From the NCBI RefSeq assembly GCF_018398315.1, contig NZ_JAHBRW010000002.1, forward strand, positions 1,100,637-1,164,636: a DNA stretch of 64,000 nucleotides, written 5' to 3'. Under the pieces are notes generated by a model. It worked only from the letters and a program-made list of their open reading frames with translations. It was not told where the DNA came from and searched no databases. This document shows positions 24,909 through 33,299 of the stretch, piece after piece. Position 1 is the stretch's first letter. The number at the start of each line of letters is the position of its first letter. Source of the stretch: Chelatococcus sp. YT9 (lineage in GTDB: Bacteria; Pseudomonadota; Alphaproteobacteria; Rhizobiales; Beijerinckiaceae). The position numbers and the translations under genes were made by a program.

Positions 24909-26561
24909 ATGACCTATGACCCGATCACACTCGGCATTTTCTGGGACAGGCTCGTTTCGATCGCTGACGAGGTCGTGACTGCCCTGGTGCGTTCGTCCTT
25001 CTCCACCAATGTCCGCGAGAGCTACGACCTCTCTTGTGTGATTTTCGACGTGAAGGGCCGGGCGCTGACGCAGGGCACGTACAGCGTGCCATCCTTCACC
25101 GGAACCGCTCAGGCCACGCTTGCACATCTGTTGCGCGCTTTCCCGCCCGAGATGTTGCAGCCGGGTGATGTGATCATGACCAACGATCCCTGGATCGGTA
25201 CCGGGCACATGTTCGACATCAACGTCATGCAGCCGATATTCCGGCATGGCCGGCTGATCGGCTATGTCATGAGTATCTCGCATCTGCCCGATGTCGGCGG
25301 CGTCGGCTACTCCGCTGTTGGTCGTGAAATCTACGAGGAAGGGCTGCGCTTGCCCCCTGTCCGCTTCGTGCGCGACGGTGTCGTTGATCCGGTGCTGCGA
25401 GCGATCATTGAATGCAACGTCAGGGTGCCTGAGCAGACGCTCGGCGACGTCATGGCCAATGTCGCGAGCACCACTGTCGGAGGACGGCGCATCAATGAGC
25501 TGATGGACGAATACGGGATCGAGGACATCCAGCCGCTGTCCGACGCTATCATCGATTTTTCCGACCGAAGCCTTCGCGCCCAGATCGCCCGTCTGCCGGA
25601 CGGGACCTGGCGACACGCGATCATGGTCGAGGGAACCGACGAAGCTCTGCGGCTCGCCGCGGAAGTCACCATCAAAGGCGACGAAGTCTACGTCGATTTC
25701 TCCGGGACCTCACCTTCCCTCAAGGCGGCAATCAATGTGCCGCTCTGCTACACGAGGGCCATGACCTTCCACGCGATCAAGTGCCTGACAACACCGCGAA
25801 TTCCCAACAATGCCGGATCGACGCTGGCCATTCAGGTATCAGCCCCTTCCGGCTGTGTGCTCAATGCGCTTCCGCCAAGCCCGACCGGCGGGCGGCATGT
25901 CATCGGCCATTTCGTTCAGCCGCTGCTGTTTGGGGCGCTTGCGGCGGCGCTGCCAGAGCAGGTGCAAGCCGACAGCGGTATGCTGAACGTCATCAATGTT
26001 CAGGGAAAGAACCGTGAGGGGGAGGGCGTATCGAGCATCTTCTTCGCGTCGGGCGGCTTCGGTGCCCTGGCGGGGATCGATGGCGCGGATACCACGCCGA
26101 GCCCGTCAAACATGACTGGTACGCCGGTTGAGGTGTGGGAGGAGATCTCTGGCACGCTGGTCGTCTCCAAAGCCCTTGCGCCGGATAGCGGTGGCGCGGG
26201 TCGCTTTCGCGGCGGTCTTGGCCAACGTATAGAACTCACCAACGACGGTAATGAGGTTTTGACCATCTCCTGCCTTGCCGGCCGGACTGAATTTCCGCCG
26301 GCGGGCGTACTCGGAGGGAGGTCCGGGCGGGCCCGGCGCATCGAAATCGACGGGGCCGCCGTCCATCCAAAAGGCCGCTATCTGCTGGAGCCCGGACAAA
26401 TGCTTGTCACTCATGAGGCGGGCGGCGGCGGATATGGCGATCCCGCCGATCGGGCACCAGGCGCCTTGCTCCATGACATTGAGGAGGGCAGGGTGACGCC
26501 AGAAGGCGCATTGCGCGATTACGGCCTTGATGTCGCCGCGCTCGTGGCGGCTGTCCGGTGA
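24909..26561 (+). CDS. hyuB: Hydantoinase/oxoprolinase subunit B
   Basis: A 550-residue HyuB-family protein, the partner of HyuA. Family landmarks include DPITLGIFWDRLVSIADEV at the N-terminus, SFSTNVRESYDLSCVIFD, GDVIMTNDPWIGTGHMFDINVM (about residues 85 to 110), HLPDVGG, and the C-terminal GGGGYGDPADR loop. HyuA and HyuB together catalyse ATP-dependent hydrolysis of hydantoin, N-methylhydantoin or 5-oxoproline-like rings. The stop overlaps the dctQ-type start (GTGA), which ties the enzyme to the TRAP transporter genes. Confidence 0.93.
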   Translation: MTYDPITLGIFWDRLVSIADEVVTALVRSSFSTNVRESYDLSCVIFDVKGRALTQGTYSVPSFTGTAQATLAHLLRAFPPEMLQPGDVIMTNDPWIGTGHMFDINVMQPIFRHGRLIGYVMSISHLPDVGGVGYSAVGREIYEEGLRLPPVRFVRDGVVDPVLRAIIECNVRVPEQTLGDVMANVASTTVGGRRINELMDEYGIEDIQPLSDAIIDFSDRSLRAQIARLPDGTWRHAIMVEGTDEALRLAAEVTIKGDEVYVDFSGTSPSLKAAINVPLCYTRAMTFHAIKCLTTPRIPNNAGSTLAIQVSAPSGCVLNALPPSPTGGRHVIGHFVQPLLFGALAAALPEQVQADSGMLNVINVQGKNREGEGVSSIFFASGGFGALAGIDGADTTPSPSNMTGTPVEVWEEISGTLVVSKALAPDSGGAGRFRGGLGQRIELTNDGNEVLTISCLAGRTEFPPAGVLGGRSGRARRIEIDGAAVHPKGRYLLEPGQMLVTHEAGGGGYGDPADRAPGALLHDIEEGRVTPEGALRDYGLDVAALVAAVR

Positions 26562-27115
26562 CCGGCGCCATGCGAAAGCTCGCGCTGGCCCTCAGCGCGG
26601 CTCTCCGGCCGATCGAGCGCATTGCAATTGCCATCGCGATCGTCGTGCTGCTGGCTCTGCTGGTACTAACGAACGTCGAGGTCGCCGGGCGCTACTTCCT
26701 CGGCTTCTCCACCTTGATTGCCGACGAATATGGTGGCTACGCCTACAGTTGGCTTGTGCTTCTCGGTGCGGTGCACCTTCTGCGCTCCGACAGCTACCTC
26801 TCGATGACGCTGTTCATCGACAGACTGCCGCGCTTGCGCAGCGTGATGGGCGTGGTTGCCAGTGTTCTAGGCCTTATTACAAGCCTCATCCTGCTGTGGT
26901 CGTGTTGGCAGACCTTCCACCTGTCCTGGCTGTTCGGAACGAGATCAATTCAGCCTTCCCAGACGCCACTCTATCTCCCGCAAGCGATCATGCCAGTTGG
27001 CTTCCTGATGCTGGTCTTCGCCTATTTGGAGGACATCCTCCGGCGCCTATCGGGCCTGCCGCCGCGCCGGCAGGACGACGATAAAGCAACCTGGGGCGAG
27101 GGGGACGTGGTATGA
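26558..27115 (+). CDS. TRAP transporter small permease (DctQ family)
   Basis: A 185-residue inner-membrane protein with four predicted helices (around residues 23 to 45, 55 to 75, 95 to 120 and 140 to 165). The NVEVAGRYFLGFSTLIADEYGGYAYSWLVLLG stretch is the recognisable DctQ core. The GTG at 26558 overlaps the hyuB stop by four bases; ATG 26570 is an alternative start. The stop overlaps the large-subunit ATG (ATGA), so the two membrane subunits are translationally coupled. Confidence 0.9.
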   Translation: MTGAMRKLALALSAALRPIERIAIAIAIVVLLALLVLTNVEVAGRYFLGFSTLIADEYGGYAYSWLVLLGAVHLLRSDSYLSMTLFIDRLPRLRSVMGVVASVLGLITSLILLWSCWQTFHLSWLFGTRSIQPSQTPLYLPQAIMPVGFLMLVFAYLEDILRRLSGLPPRRQDDDKATWGEGDVV

Positions 27116-28419
27116 GCTGGGAGGCTAGCCTTCTCATTTACGTCGCCTTGCTCGGGGTGATGATCTCCATCGGCGTTCCGATGGCGTTGGCCATGGGCCT
27201 GACGGGTATTGTCGGGCTCACGCTCCTGCATGGCACGACGCTCTGGCCGAGCCTAGGTGACGTGGTCTGGAACTCCACAAACTCGTTCACGCTCGTTGCA
27301 GTGCCATTGTTCGTACTGATGGGTGAGGTACTGCTTAAGAGCGGTGCGGCCGAACGGTTTTATTCCGGCCTCAGTGTGTTGATGGGGCGTGTGCCCGGCG
27401 GGCTCGCGCAGTCCAACATTCTGGGCAGCGCCCTATTTTCGGCGATCAGCGGTTCATCCACCGCAACTACCCTGACTATCGGCACCGTCGCGATCCCGCA
27501 AATGCGGAAGCGCGGCTACAACGATCATCTCACCTTCGGCACCCTGACGGGCGGCGGCGCGTTGGGGAACCTTATTCCGCCGAGCATCTTTCTTCTTGTC
27601 TACGCCGCGGTCGTCCAGGCATCAGCGGTCGAGTTGTTCGTGGCGACCATCGTGCCCGGCCTTCTCGCTGTCGCGATGTTCATGGTCTATGTCGCGATCA
27701 AGGCGCGGGCGAATCCCGGCTGGGTTCCGCCGCGCGGCGAGCCCGCCGCCCCGCGCGATATCGGCCGCGCGCTCGTTGACTGCATACCGATCTCGGTGCT
27801 GATCCTGTCAATCATCGGAGGCATGTACGGCGGGATCATGACGCCGACGGAGGCTGCCGGGTTCGGTTGCCTCCTGGCGTTCGTCATCGCTGGCCTGTAT
27901 CGGCGTCTCAACCTTGCAGCGATCCGCAGCGCCTGCGTGAACAGCATTTCAATCACCTGCGTGCTCTCGCTCATCATCATCAATGGCCAGATCCTCGGCC
28001 TAGCCGTTACTCACGCCGGCATAGGCGTCGGAGTCTCCAGGGCGCTCGTCGAGATGGGGCTGTCTCCGTTCATCTTTTTTACTTTTCTCTTCGTCCTGTA
28101 TCTCGTCCTGGGCGCGATGCTCGAGGGCGTCTCGATGATGCTGCTCACGGTGCCGGTGCTCTATCCGACGCTCAAAGCAATGGGCTTTGATGACATCTGG
28201 TTCGGCGTGTTCCTGGTCATTCAGGCGGAGTTGGCGCAGCTTTCGCCGCCCATTGGCCTGAATCTCATTGCCGTGCAGTCGGTGGCGCGCGACGCGAAGC
28301 TGGGCCTCATCATGAGGGCAACGCTGCCATACGCGATCATGCTTAGCGGTTTATGTTTTCTTCTCTACATGCTGCCTGAGCTTGCGCTTTGGCTCCCTCA
28401 AATGATGCGGGGACAATAA
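27112..28419 (+). CDS. TRAP transporter large permease (DctM family)
   Basis: A 435-residue polytopic membrane protein with about twelve helices. DctM landmarks include IGVPMALAMGLTGIVGL near the N-terminus, NSFTLVAVPLFVLMGEVLL, ISGSSTATTLTIGTVAIPQM, GGGALGNLIPPSIFLLVYA and, near the C-terminus, IQAELAQLSPPIGLNLIAVQS. It is the sodium-driven transport subunit of the TRAP system whose receptor is at 20612-21619. It is the last gene of the cluster. Confidence 0.94.
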   Translation: MSWEASLLIYVALLGVMISIGVPMALAMGLTGIVGLTLLHGTTLWPSLGDVVWNSTNSFTLVAVPLFVLMGEVLLKSGAAERFYSGLSVLMGRVPGGLAQSNILGSALFSAISGSSTATTLTIGTVAIPQMRKRGYNDHLTFGTLTGGGALGNLIPPSIFLLVYAAVVQASAVELFVATIVPGLLAVAMFMVYVAIKARANPGWVPPRGEPAAPRDIGRALVDCIPISVLILSIIGGMYGGIMTPTEAAGFGCLLAFVIAGLYRRLNLAAIRSACVNSISITCVLSLIIINGQILGLAVTHAGIGVGVSRALVEMGLSPFIFFTFLFVLYLVLGAMLEGVSMMLLTVPVLYPTLKAMGFDDIWFGVFLVIQAELAQLSPPIGLNLIAVQSVARDAKLGLIMRATLPYAIMLSGLCFLLYMLPELALWLPQMMRGQ

Positions 28420-28714
28420 CGACAGCGCGTGATCCACAGTGAGGCCGGCATTGACTTGCCCTCGACACCGGCGGAGCCAAAGCTAATTCCCATTTGCGGC
28501 CTTCACGGTTTCGCGCGTTTTGTTGACGATATCGGCGTCGTCGACTCGGTTATTGGCCGGCCTTTCCTGTCAAAACGCAAGCGCTCGGTGGAGCCGAGCC
28601 TGCTCCATCTCGAATGAGAACAAAAAAAGAACATTATTGTCCCCCAAAGGTGACAAAGCCGGCCGACGGCTAGTCCTTCTTGAACGAACGAGTCCGACGA
28701 AAAGGTAGGGTTCG
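28420..28714. other. Leader region before the radical-SAM/UdgX operon
   Basis: Nearly 300 bases without a convincing gene. A 62-codon open frame just after the dctM gene shows no family resemblance. The only clear element is the GAAC-N7-GAAC direct repeat described separately at 28618-28632, in a locally A-rich stretch. Confidence 0.5.
28618..28632. promoter_or_regulatory. Candidate LexA (SOS) box, GAAC-N7-GAAC
   Basis: GAACAAAAAAAGAAC is an exact GAAC-N7-GAAC direct repeat, the form of LexA binding site known for alphaproteobacteria (equivalent to GTTC-N7-GTTC). It lies 83 bases upstream of the radical-SAM gene start, in a position suited to repression of the promoter of the two-gene repair operon. 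The match is exact; DNA-damage control of this operon is inference. Confidence 0.65.
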
Positions 28715-29962
28715 ATGCCACACCTCAGCCTCGCTGAGAAACTGTCAATTCTCGCCGACGCGGCCAAGTATGATGCGTCTTGCGCCTCATCTGGCGCCAA
28801 ACAGCGAAATTCGCGCGATGGCAAGGGCATCGGCTCCACCTCCGGCAATGGCATCTGCCATGCCTATGCTCCTGACGGACGGTGTATCAGCCTGCTCAAA
28901 GTTCTGCTGACGAATAGTTGCACCTTCGACTGTCATTACTGCATCAATCGGAGTTCCTCGAACGTCCGCCGCGCGCGTTTTACCGTCGACGAAATCGTTG
29001 ATCTGACGCTGGATTTCTATCGTCGGAATTATATAGAAGGACTTTTCCTCTCATCCGGCATCATTAATACGCCGGATTACACAATGGAACAAATCGTCAG
29101 AGTGGCCAAGGCGCTGCGCGAAGATCACGATTTCCGCGGCTATATTCACCTCAAGACGATTCCTGACGCGGCAGCAGACTTGGTGACCCAAGCCGGGCGT
29201 TATGCCGATCGCGTCTCCATCAACGTCGAGCTTCCCACCACGGGCGGGCTTCGGCGGCTGGCACCCGACAAGTCGGAGAAGCGGATAGAGGGCGCGATGG
29301 CCAAGATGCGCTCCGCGATCGACGAGGGGCGGGATGCCCGCAAGCGTTATCGTTCCGCGCCGAATTTCGCCCCCGCTGGCCAGTCCACGCAGATGATCAT
29401 CGGCGCCGATGCAGCAACCGATCGGGAGATCGTGTCGCGCGCTGCCATGCTCTACGACCGCTTCGACTTACGCCGTGTGTACTACTCGGCCTTCAGCCCT
29501 ATCCCAGACGCGAGTGCCGTCTTGCCTCTCAAGCGGCCGCCCTTGATGCGGGAACACCGTCTATATCAGTCCGACTGGCTGATCCGCTTTTATCAATACT
29601 CGCCCCAGGAGGTAAAAGCGGCGGCCGATCCCGACACGGGTATGCTTCCGCTTCACATTGATCCCAAGCTTGCGTGGGCGCTGAGATTCCGGGAGAATTT
29701 TCCGGTGGACGTCAATCACGCGTCCCGAAGAATGCTGCTGCGCATCCCCGGACTTGGTGTAAAGGCGGTCGACTCAATCCTGGCAGCGCGCCGTTGTCAT
29801 AAGCTGAGGCTTGACGATGTTGCGCGCCTCACAACGTCGTTGAAGAAGATTCTCCCCTTCATCATCGCTGTGGATTGGAAGCCAGTGGCGCTGGGAGATC
29901 GGGAAAACCTTCTTCCGCATCTCGTCGCAAAGCCGAACCAGCTTGAGCTTTTTGCATCTTGA
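28715..29962 (+). CDS. Radical SAM protein linked to UdgX (putative DNA modification/repair)
   Basis: A 415-residue radical-SAM protein. The iron-sulfur motif is C69-x3-C73-x2-C76 (NSCTFDCHYCINRS), followed by the radical-SAM barrel with GLFLSSGI (the SAM-contact GGE-like region) and HLKTIPDA. The C-terminal third carries a helix-hairpin-helix DNA-binding segment (about residues 335 to 370, with LLRIPGLGVKAVDSILAARR). This matches the family always found next to a uracil-DNA-glycosylase-superfamily protein (rSAM_link_UDG), distantly related to spore photoproduct lyase. The DNA lesion or base it acts on is unknown. It overlaps the UdgX start by one base (TGATG) and is preceded by a candidate SOS box. 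Confidence 0.9.
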   Translation: MPHLSLAEKLSILADAAKYDASCASSGAKQRNSRDGKGIGSTSGNGICHAYAPDGRCISLLKVLLTNSCTFDCHYCINRSSSNVRRARFTVDEIVDLTLDFYRRNYIEGLFLSSGIINTPDYTMEQIVRVAKALREDHDFRGYIHLKTIPDAAADLVTQAGRYADRVSINVELPTTGGLRRLAPDKSEKRIEGAMAKMRSAIDEGRDARKRYRSAPNFAPAGQSTQMIIGADAATDREIVSRAAMLYDRFDLRRVYYSAFSPIPDASAVLPLKRPPLMREHRLYQSDWLIRFYQYSPQEVKAAADPDTGMLPLHIDPKLAWALRFRENFPVDVNHASRRMLLRIPGLGVKAVDSILAARRCHKLRLDDVARLTTSLKKILPFIIAVDWKPVALGDRENLLPHLVAKPNQLELFAS

Positions 29963-31353
29963 TGCGCGTGATCTGCCTCGATGCCGAAGACGATTTCGAG
30001 GGGTGGCGCAGGGCCGCTCGGTCTCTTGCTACGCGGCGAGTTCCTGCACACGAGGTCCTTTGGCGCGTTGGCGACCAATCTGGGGATTTGTTCGGCCGGA
30101 CGGTCGACGAGGCGAACAGCACCGCACCCATTGCCGTATCGCGTGACTTCCTGGCGCTTTCGCGTCTGGCGATCTTGCACAGGGATCCCGAGCGGTTCTC
30201 TCTGCTTTACGCCCTTTTGCTGCGCATTCTAGATGAGCCGTACTCCCTCCATAATCCCGCTGATCGGCAGGTGCGCCGCGTCGAAGCACTGCATCGCTCC
30301 GTCAGGCGGGATATTCACAAGATGCGTGCCTTTCTGCGTTTTCGTGAAGCCGGCGAAGGCGAGATGAGGCGCTTCGTAGCGTGGTTCGAGCCCGAACATC
30401 ATATCGTCCGCGCCAATGGCGCCTTCTTCGTCGAGCGCTTCACCAATATGCGGTGGTCGATCCTCTCTCCTAAAGGATCGATCCATTGGAGTGGCAGCAC
30501 TCTGTCCGAAGGGCCGGCCGCGCAACGCAACGAGGCTATGGGCGACGACCCTGTCGAGGCGGTGTGGAAGGCCTACTATGCGGCAATCTTCAACCCCGCG
30601 AGGCTCATGCCGGATGCAATGCTGAAGGAGATGCCGAAGAAATACTGGAAGAACATGCCGGAGACGGCGCTTATTCCCTCTATGATCGCTGGCGCGCGTG
30701 AGCGCGAGCGCGGAATGCTTGAAGAGACGCGTACGGCACCGGTTGGCAAACACGGAGCCGAGACCATCGAGCGGCTGCGCGAGGAGGCGCGGTCCTGCCG
30801 ACGCTGCCCGCTCTGGAGGCCGGCGACACAAACAGTTTTCGGCGAAGGACCACACGACGCAAAGATCATGATCGTGGGGGAGCAGCCGGGGGACCAGGAA
30901 GATCGAGCCGGGAAAGTCTTCGTTGGTCCGGCGGGACGGGTTTTCGACCGCGCGCTGCTCGCCGCCGGCATTGACCGCGCTGGCGTCTATGTCACGAATG
31001 CCGTCAAACATTTCAAATTCGAGCTGCGGGGAAAGCGGCGTATTCATGCACGCCCTGGTGCGGGTGAAATCGAAGCGTGTCGCTGGTGGGTTGACCAGGA
31101 ACGCGCGATCGTGCGGCCGAAGCTTGTTATTGCTATGGGCGCTACGGCCGTCCGCGCGTTAACTGGGCGGACAATGCCGGTCGGCTCCGCCCGAGGTAAG
31201 TCGCTTACCCTTGGAGACGGAACGCGGGCGTGGATAACGGTGCACCCGAGCTATCTGCTGCGCCTTTCCTCTCCGGCTGAAGCCGAGGGGGCGTTCTCAC
31301 AATACGTGGCCGACCTGCGCGCGGCGGTTGCGAGCATGACCGATATTGATTGA
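29962..31353 (+). CDS. udgX: DUF4130-UdgX fusion, uracil-DNA cross-linking protein
   Basis: A 463-residue fusion. The first half (about residues 80 to 240) resembles the DUF4130/SAM-linked family (LHRSVRRDIHKMRAFLRFRE, FFVERFTNMRWSILSPKGS). The second half is a family-4-like uracil-DNA glycosylase with UdgX features: C279 and C282 in SCRRCPLW for the iron-sulfur cluster, the uracil-pocket motif GEQPGDQED, the KHFKFE stretch, and the KRRIH loop at 358-362. His362 corresponds to the histidine that in mycobacterial UdgX makes a covalent bond to DNA at deoxyuridine. Motif 2 reads VHPSYLLR. ATG 29962 shares its A with the preceding stop; co-translation with the radical-SAM protein is likely. Confidence 0.93.
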   Translation: MRVICLDAEDDFEGWRRAARSLATRRVPAHEVLWRVGDQSGDLFGRTVDEANSTAPIAVSRDFLALSRLAILHRDPERFSLLYALLLRILDEPYSLHNPADRQVRRVEALHRSVRRDIHKMRAFLRFREAGEGEMRRFVAWFEPEHHIVRANGAFFVERFTNMRWSILSPKGSIHWSGSTLSEGPAAQRNEAMGDDPVEAVWKAYYAAIFNPARLMPDAMLKEMPKKYWKNMPETALIPSMIAGARERERGMLEETRTAPVGKHGAETIERLREEARSCRRCPLWRPATQTVFGEGPHDAKIMIVGEQPGDQEDRAGKVFVGPAGRVFDRALLAAGIDRAGVYVTNAVKHFKFELRGKRRIHARPGAGEIEACRWWVDQERAIVRPKLVIAMGATAVRALTGRTMPVGSARGKSLTLGDGTRAWITVHPSYLLRLSSPAEAEGAFSQYVADLRAAVASMTDID

Positions 31354-31476
31354 AATCATGAGGCTTGGCAGCCTAATCGAAGCACCAAGTTGCTGTGAGC
31401 CATAGCGAATGGTCGCGCGAACGCAACGGCGTGGCGCTGCGGATGGCCGCTAAGTGAAGGCTACGACTATCCCTTT

Positions 31477-31770
31477 TCAGCCTCGACGTACGGCGTTCAG
31501 AATGTTGCGAATCGTATGGGCCAGTTTCTCAACGTCAAAGGGTTTGACAATCATGTCCATCCCTTGAGCTAAGAAGTCTGTTCTAGTGACCGCGTTTGCG
31601 GGCTAGCCCGTCATGAAGAGTATCTTCAAGCCCGGAATTCGCTCGCGCGCGAAGTCTGCAAGTTGCAGGCCATTCATCCTGGCAAGCCCACGTCAGATAT
31701 CAGCAAATCGACGTGGATGCCACTGTCCAATATTGCGAGCGCCGCATTCCGAGTGCCGATGGGCAGCAAA
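31477..31770 (-). pseudogene. Decayed response-regulator receiver domain
   Basis: Reading leftwards, conceptual translation gives a CheY-like receiver split by damage: LDSGIHVDLLISDVGLP, then a one-base loss shifts the frame, MNGLQLADFARERIPGLKILFMTG follows, then an in-frame TAG where receivers usually have TGYA, then ANAVTRTDFLAQGMDMIVKPFDVEKLAHTIRNIL to a normal stop at 31477. The phosphoacceptor Asp (SDVGLP) and the KPF lysine are still readable, so decay is fairly recent. The 5' boundary is approximate. It resembles the small or C-terminal receivers of FixL-type hybrid kinases and may once have worked with a kinase such as 35406-37886. Confidence 0.75.
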
Positions 31771-32212
31771 ATCGCGCGGCTTATATTATTAATAAGAACA
31801 ATAATTTCCGATATTCCTAATTCAACGATCACCCGGCGGCATATTCATGCTGTAAGCTGCCCAGAAACTGATCGACGCGGTCACACGCCCAAAGGTGGGT
31901 AATACATTCATCAGCAGCCTACAGCTCTTTTGGTGACGAAATTTGAAGGCAGAGGTCTGACCGGAGGTCTGAGGTCGGCAGGCCCAGGGCCACCATAACG
32001 GCGAAGGGCACCGCCGACACTCTGTTGCCAGTGCCAGTCTGGTCGGCCGCTCGGCCGTTGTCATGCGGCCGCCAACCAACAGGGCGGAATTCTGTGAACC
32101 AAAGTACCGCATAACACTGAGGCAACCCTCGTTCGAATGTGACTTTCGCCGATATCGCGAGGCCGTTATGGTATGCCAGATATGGGTGAGTTCACCACGT
32201 GGGGCGGCAGCG
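31771..32212. other. Intergenic region with no recognised gene
   Basis: Roughly 440 bases between the receiver pseudogene and the receptor gene. A locally AT-rich patch around 31780-31820 stands out, and a short direct repeat of GAGGTCTGA occurs near 31950-31975. A 96-codon leftward frame (31822-32112) has no family resemblance and looks spurious. The region may be residue of an old insertion or deletion, as the neighbouring pseudogene suggests. Confidence 0.4.
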
Positions 32213-33259
32213 ATGTCGGTGGTAAGCTGTGACGGCCAAGCGCTGCGTCTCCTGAGCAGTGATCACGCGGTGGTCCGGATCGGACGGCGCGCGTTTCTTG
32301 CTTCGCTGGTGCTCGTTTCTGCGGGGGCGGGGAATGCCCGCGCGCAACAGTCCGCGATGCCAGTGATCGGTTATCTCGGGCCGGAGACACCGGAACGCAC
32401 TGCCAGTCGGCTCACTGCCTTCAGGGAAGGGCTGGCTGAGGCTGGTTATGTCGACGGGCGAAATGTCGCGATCATTTCTCGCTGGGCGGACGGGCAGTAT
32501 GCCAAACTGCCCGCGCTCGCGCGCGAGCTCGTCGCCAACAATGTGACGCTTCTGGTTGCTCCCGGCGGCGCGGAGGTCGCGCTGGCTGCCAAATCGGCAG
32601 CCGGAAACATCCCGATCGTCTTTGAACTCGGTGGTGACCCTGTTGCGCTTGGTCTGGTGAGCAGCCTCGCCCGGCCGGGCGGGACGATGACAGGCGTCAC
32701 CAGCCTGAGCGTCGAAGTTTCGCGCAAGCGGCTCGAGTTCATGAGTGAACTGCTGCCGACCGCCAAGCTGTTCGTAGTTGCGGCTAATCCGACCAGCCCG
32801 ACGGTCAATTCCCAGTTGAAGAATCTCGACGCGGCCGCCGTTGCGCTCGGTCTGGAGCTCCGTGTCGTCAACGCAAGTCGCTCGGACGAGTTCGAGGGGA
32901 TCTTCACGACGGCCCGGTCGATCGGGGCGGGAGGCGTCGTTTTTACCTCTGACCCCTACTTCGCCTACAGAAGTGCGCGGCTTGCTGAACTCGCTACGCG
33001 CCATGCCGTCCCGGCGATCACGCAGGCACTCGATTTTCCGGTGGCCGGCGGGCTGATGAGCTATGGTGGAGATTTCCGGCAGTCGCATCGGCACACCGGA
33101 ATTTATACCGGACGGATCCTCAAGGGGGAGAAGCCGGCCGACCTGCCGGTCCAGCGGGTTACGAAAGTGGAGTTCTTCATCAACCTCAAGGCTGCTCAGG
33201 CGTTGGGACTGACGGTTCCCCCTTCGCTGCTGAGCAGCGCAGACGTGGTAATCGAATAA
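32213..33259 (+). CDS. Orphan ABC transporter substrate-binding protein (ABC_sub_bind/TrpX type)
   Basis: A periplasmic receptor of about 348 residues (329 from an alternative GTG at 32270). The export signal contains twin arginines (GRRAFLASLVLVSAGAGNARAQ). The mature part follows the ABC_sub_bind family: MPVIGYLGPETPERTASRLTAFREGLAEAGYVDGRNVAI, then QYAKLPALARELVANNVTLLVAPG, PIVFELGGDPVALGLVSSLARPGG and, at the end, VTKVEFFINLKAAQALGLTVPPSLL. No permease or ATPase gene is near; such orphan receptors are common in Bradyrhizobium-like genomes, often beside cyclase genes as here. It may act as a ligand sensor for the downstream cyclase (inference). Confidence 0.9.
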   Translation: MSVVSCDGQALRLLSSDHAVVRIGRRAFLASLVLVSAGAGNARAQQSAMPVIGYLGPETPERTASRLTAFREGLAEAGYVDGRNVAIISRWADGQYAKLPALARELVANNVTLLVAPGGAEVALAAKSAAGNIPIVFELGGDPVALGLVSSLARPGGTMTGVTSLSVEVSRKRLEFMSELLPTAKLFVVAANPTSPTVNSQLKNLDAAAVALGLELRVVNASRSDEFEGIFTTARSIGAGGVVFTSDPYFAYRSARLAELATRHAVPAITQALDFPVAGGLMSYGGDFRQSHRHTGIYTGRILKGEKPADLPVQRVTKVEFFINLKAAQALGLTVPPSLLSSADVVIE

Positions 33260-33299
33260 ATTTCGGGGGAACGGCCCGCTGGGAAGGCGATGAACATCG

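Noticed and set aside
31361-31374. AGGCT/AGCCT hairpin after the UdgX gene
   Set aside because: Only a five-base stem with no T-tract; likely chance.
31822-32112. 96-codon leftward frame in the gap before the orphan receptor
   Set aside because: No family resemblance, unusual Cys/Trp-rich composition; possibly debris, but not supportable as a gene or transposase fragment.
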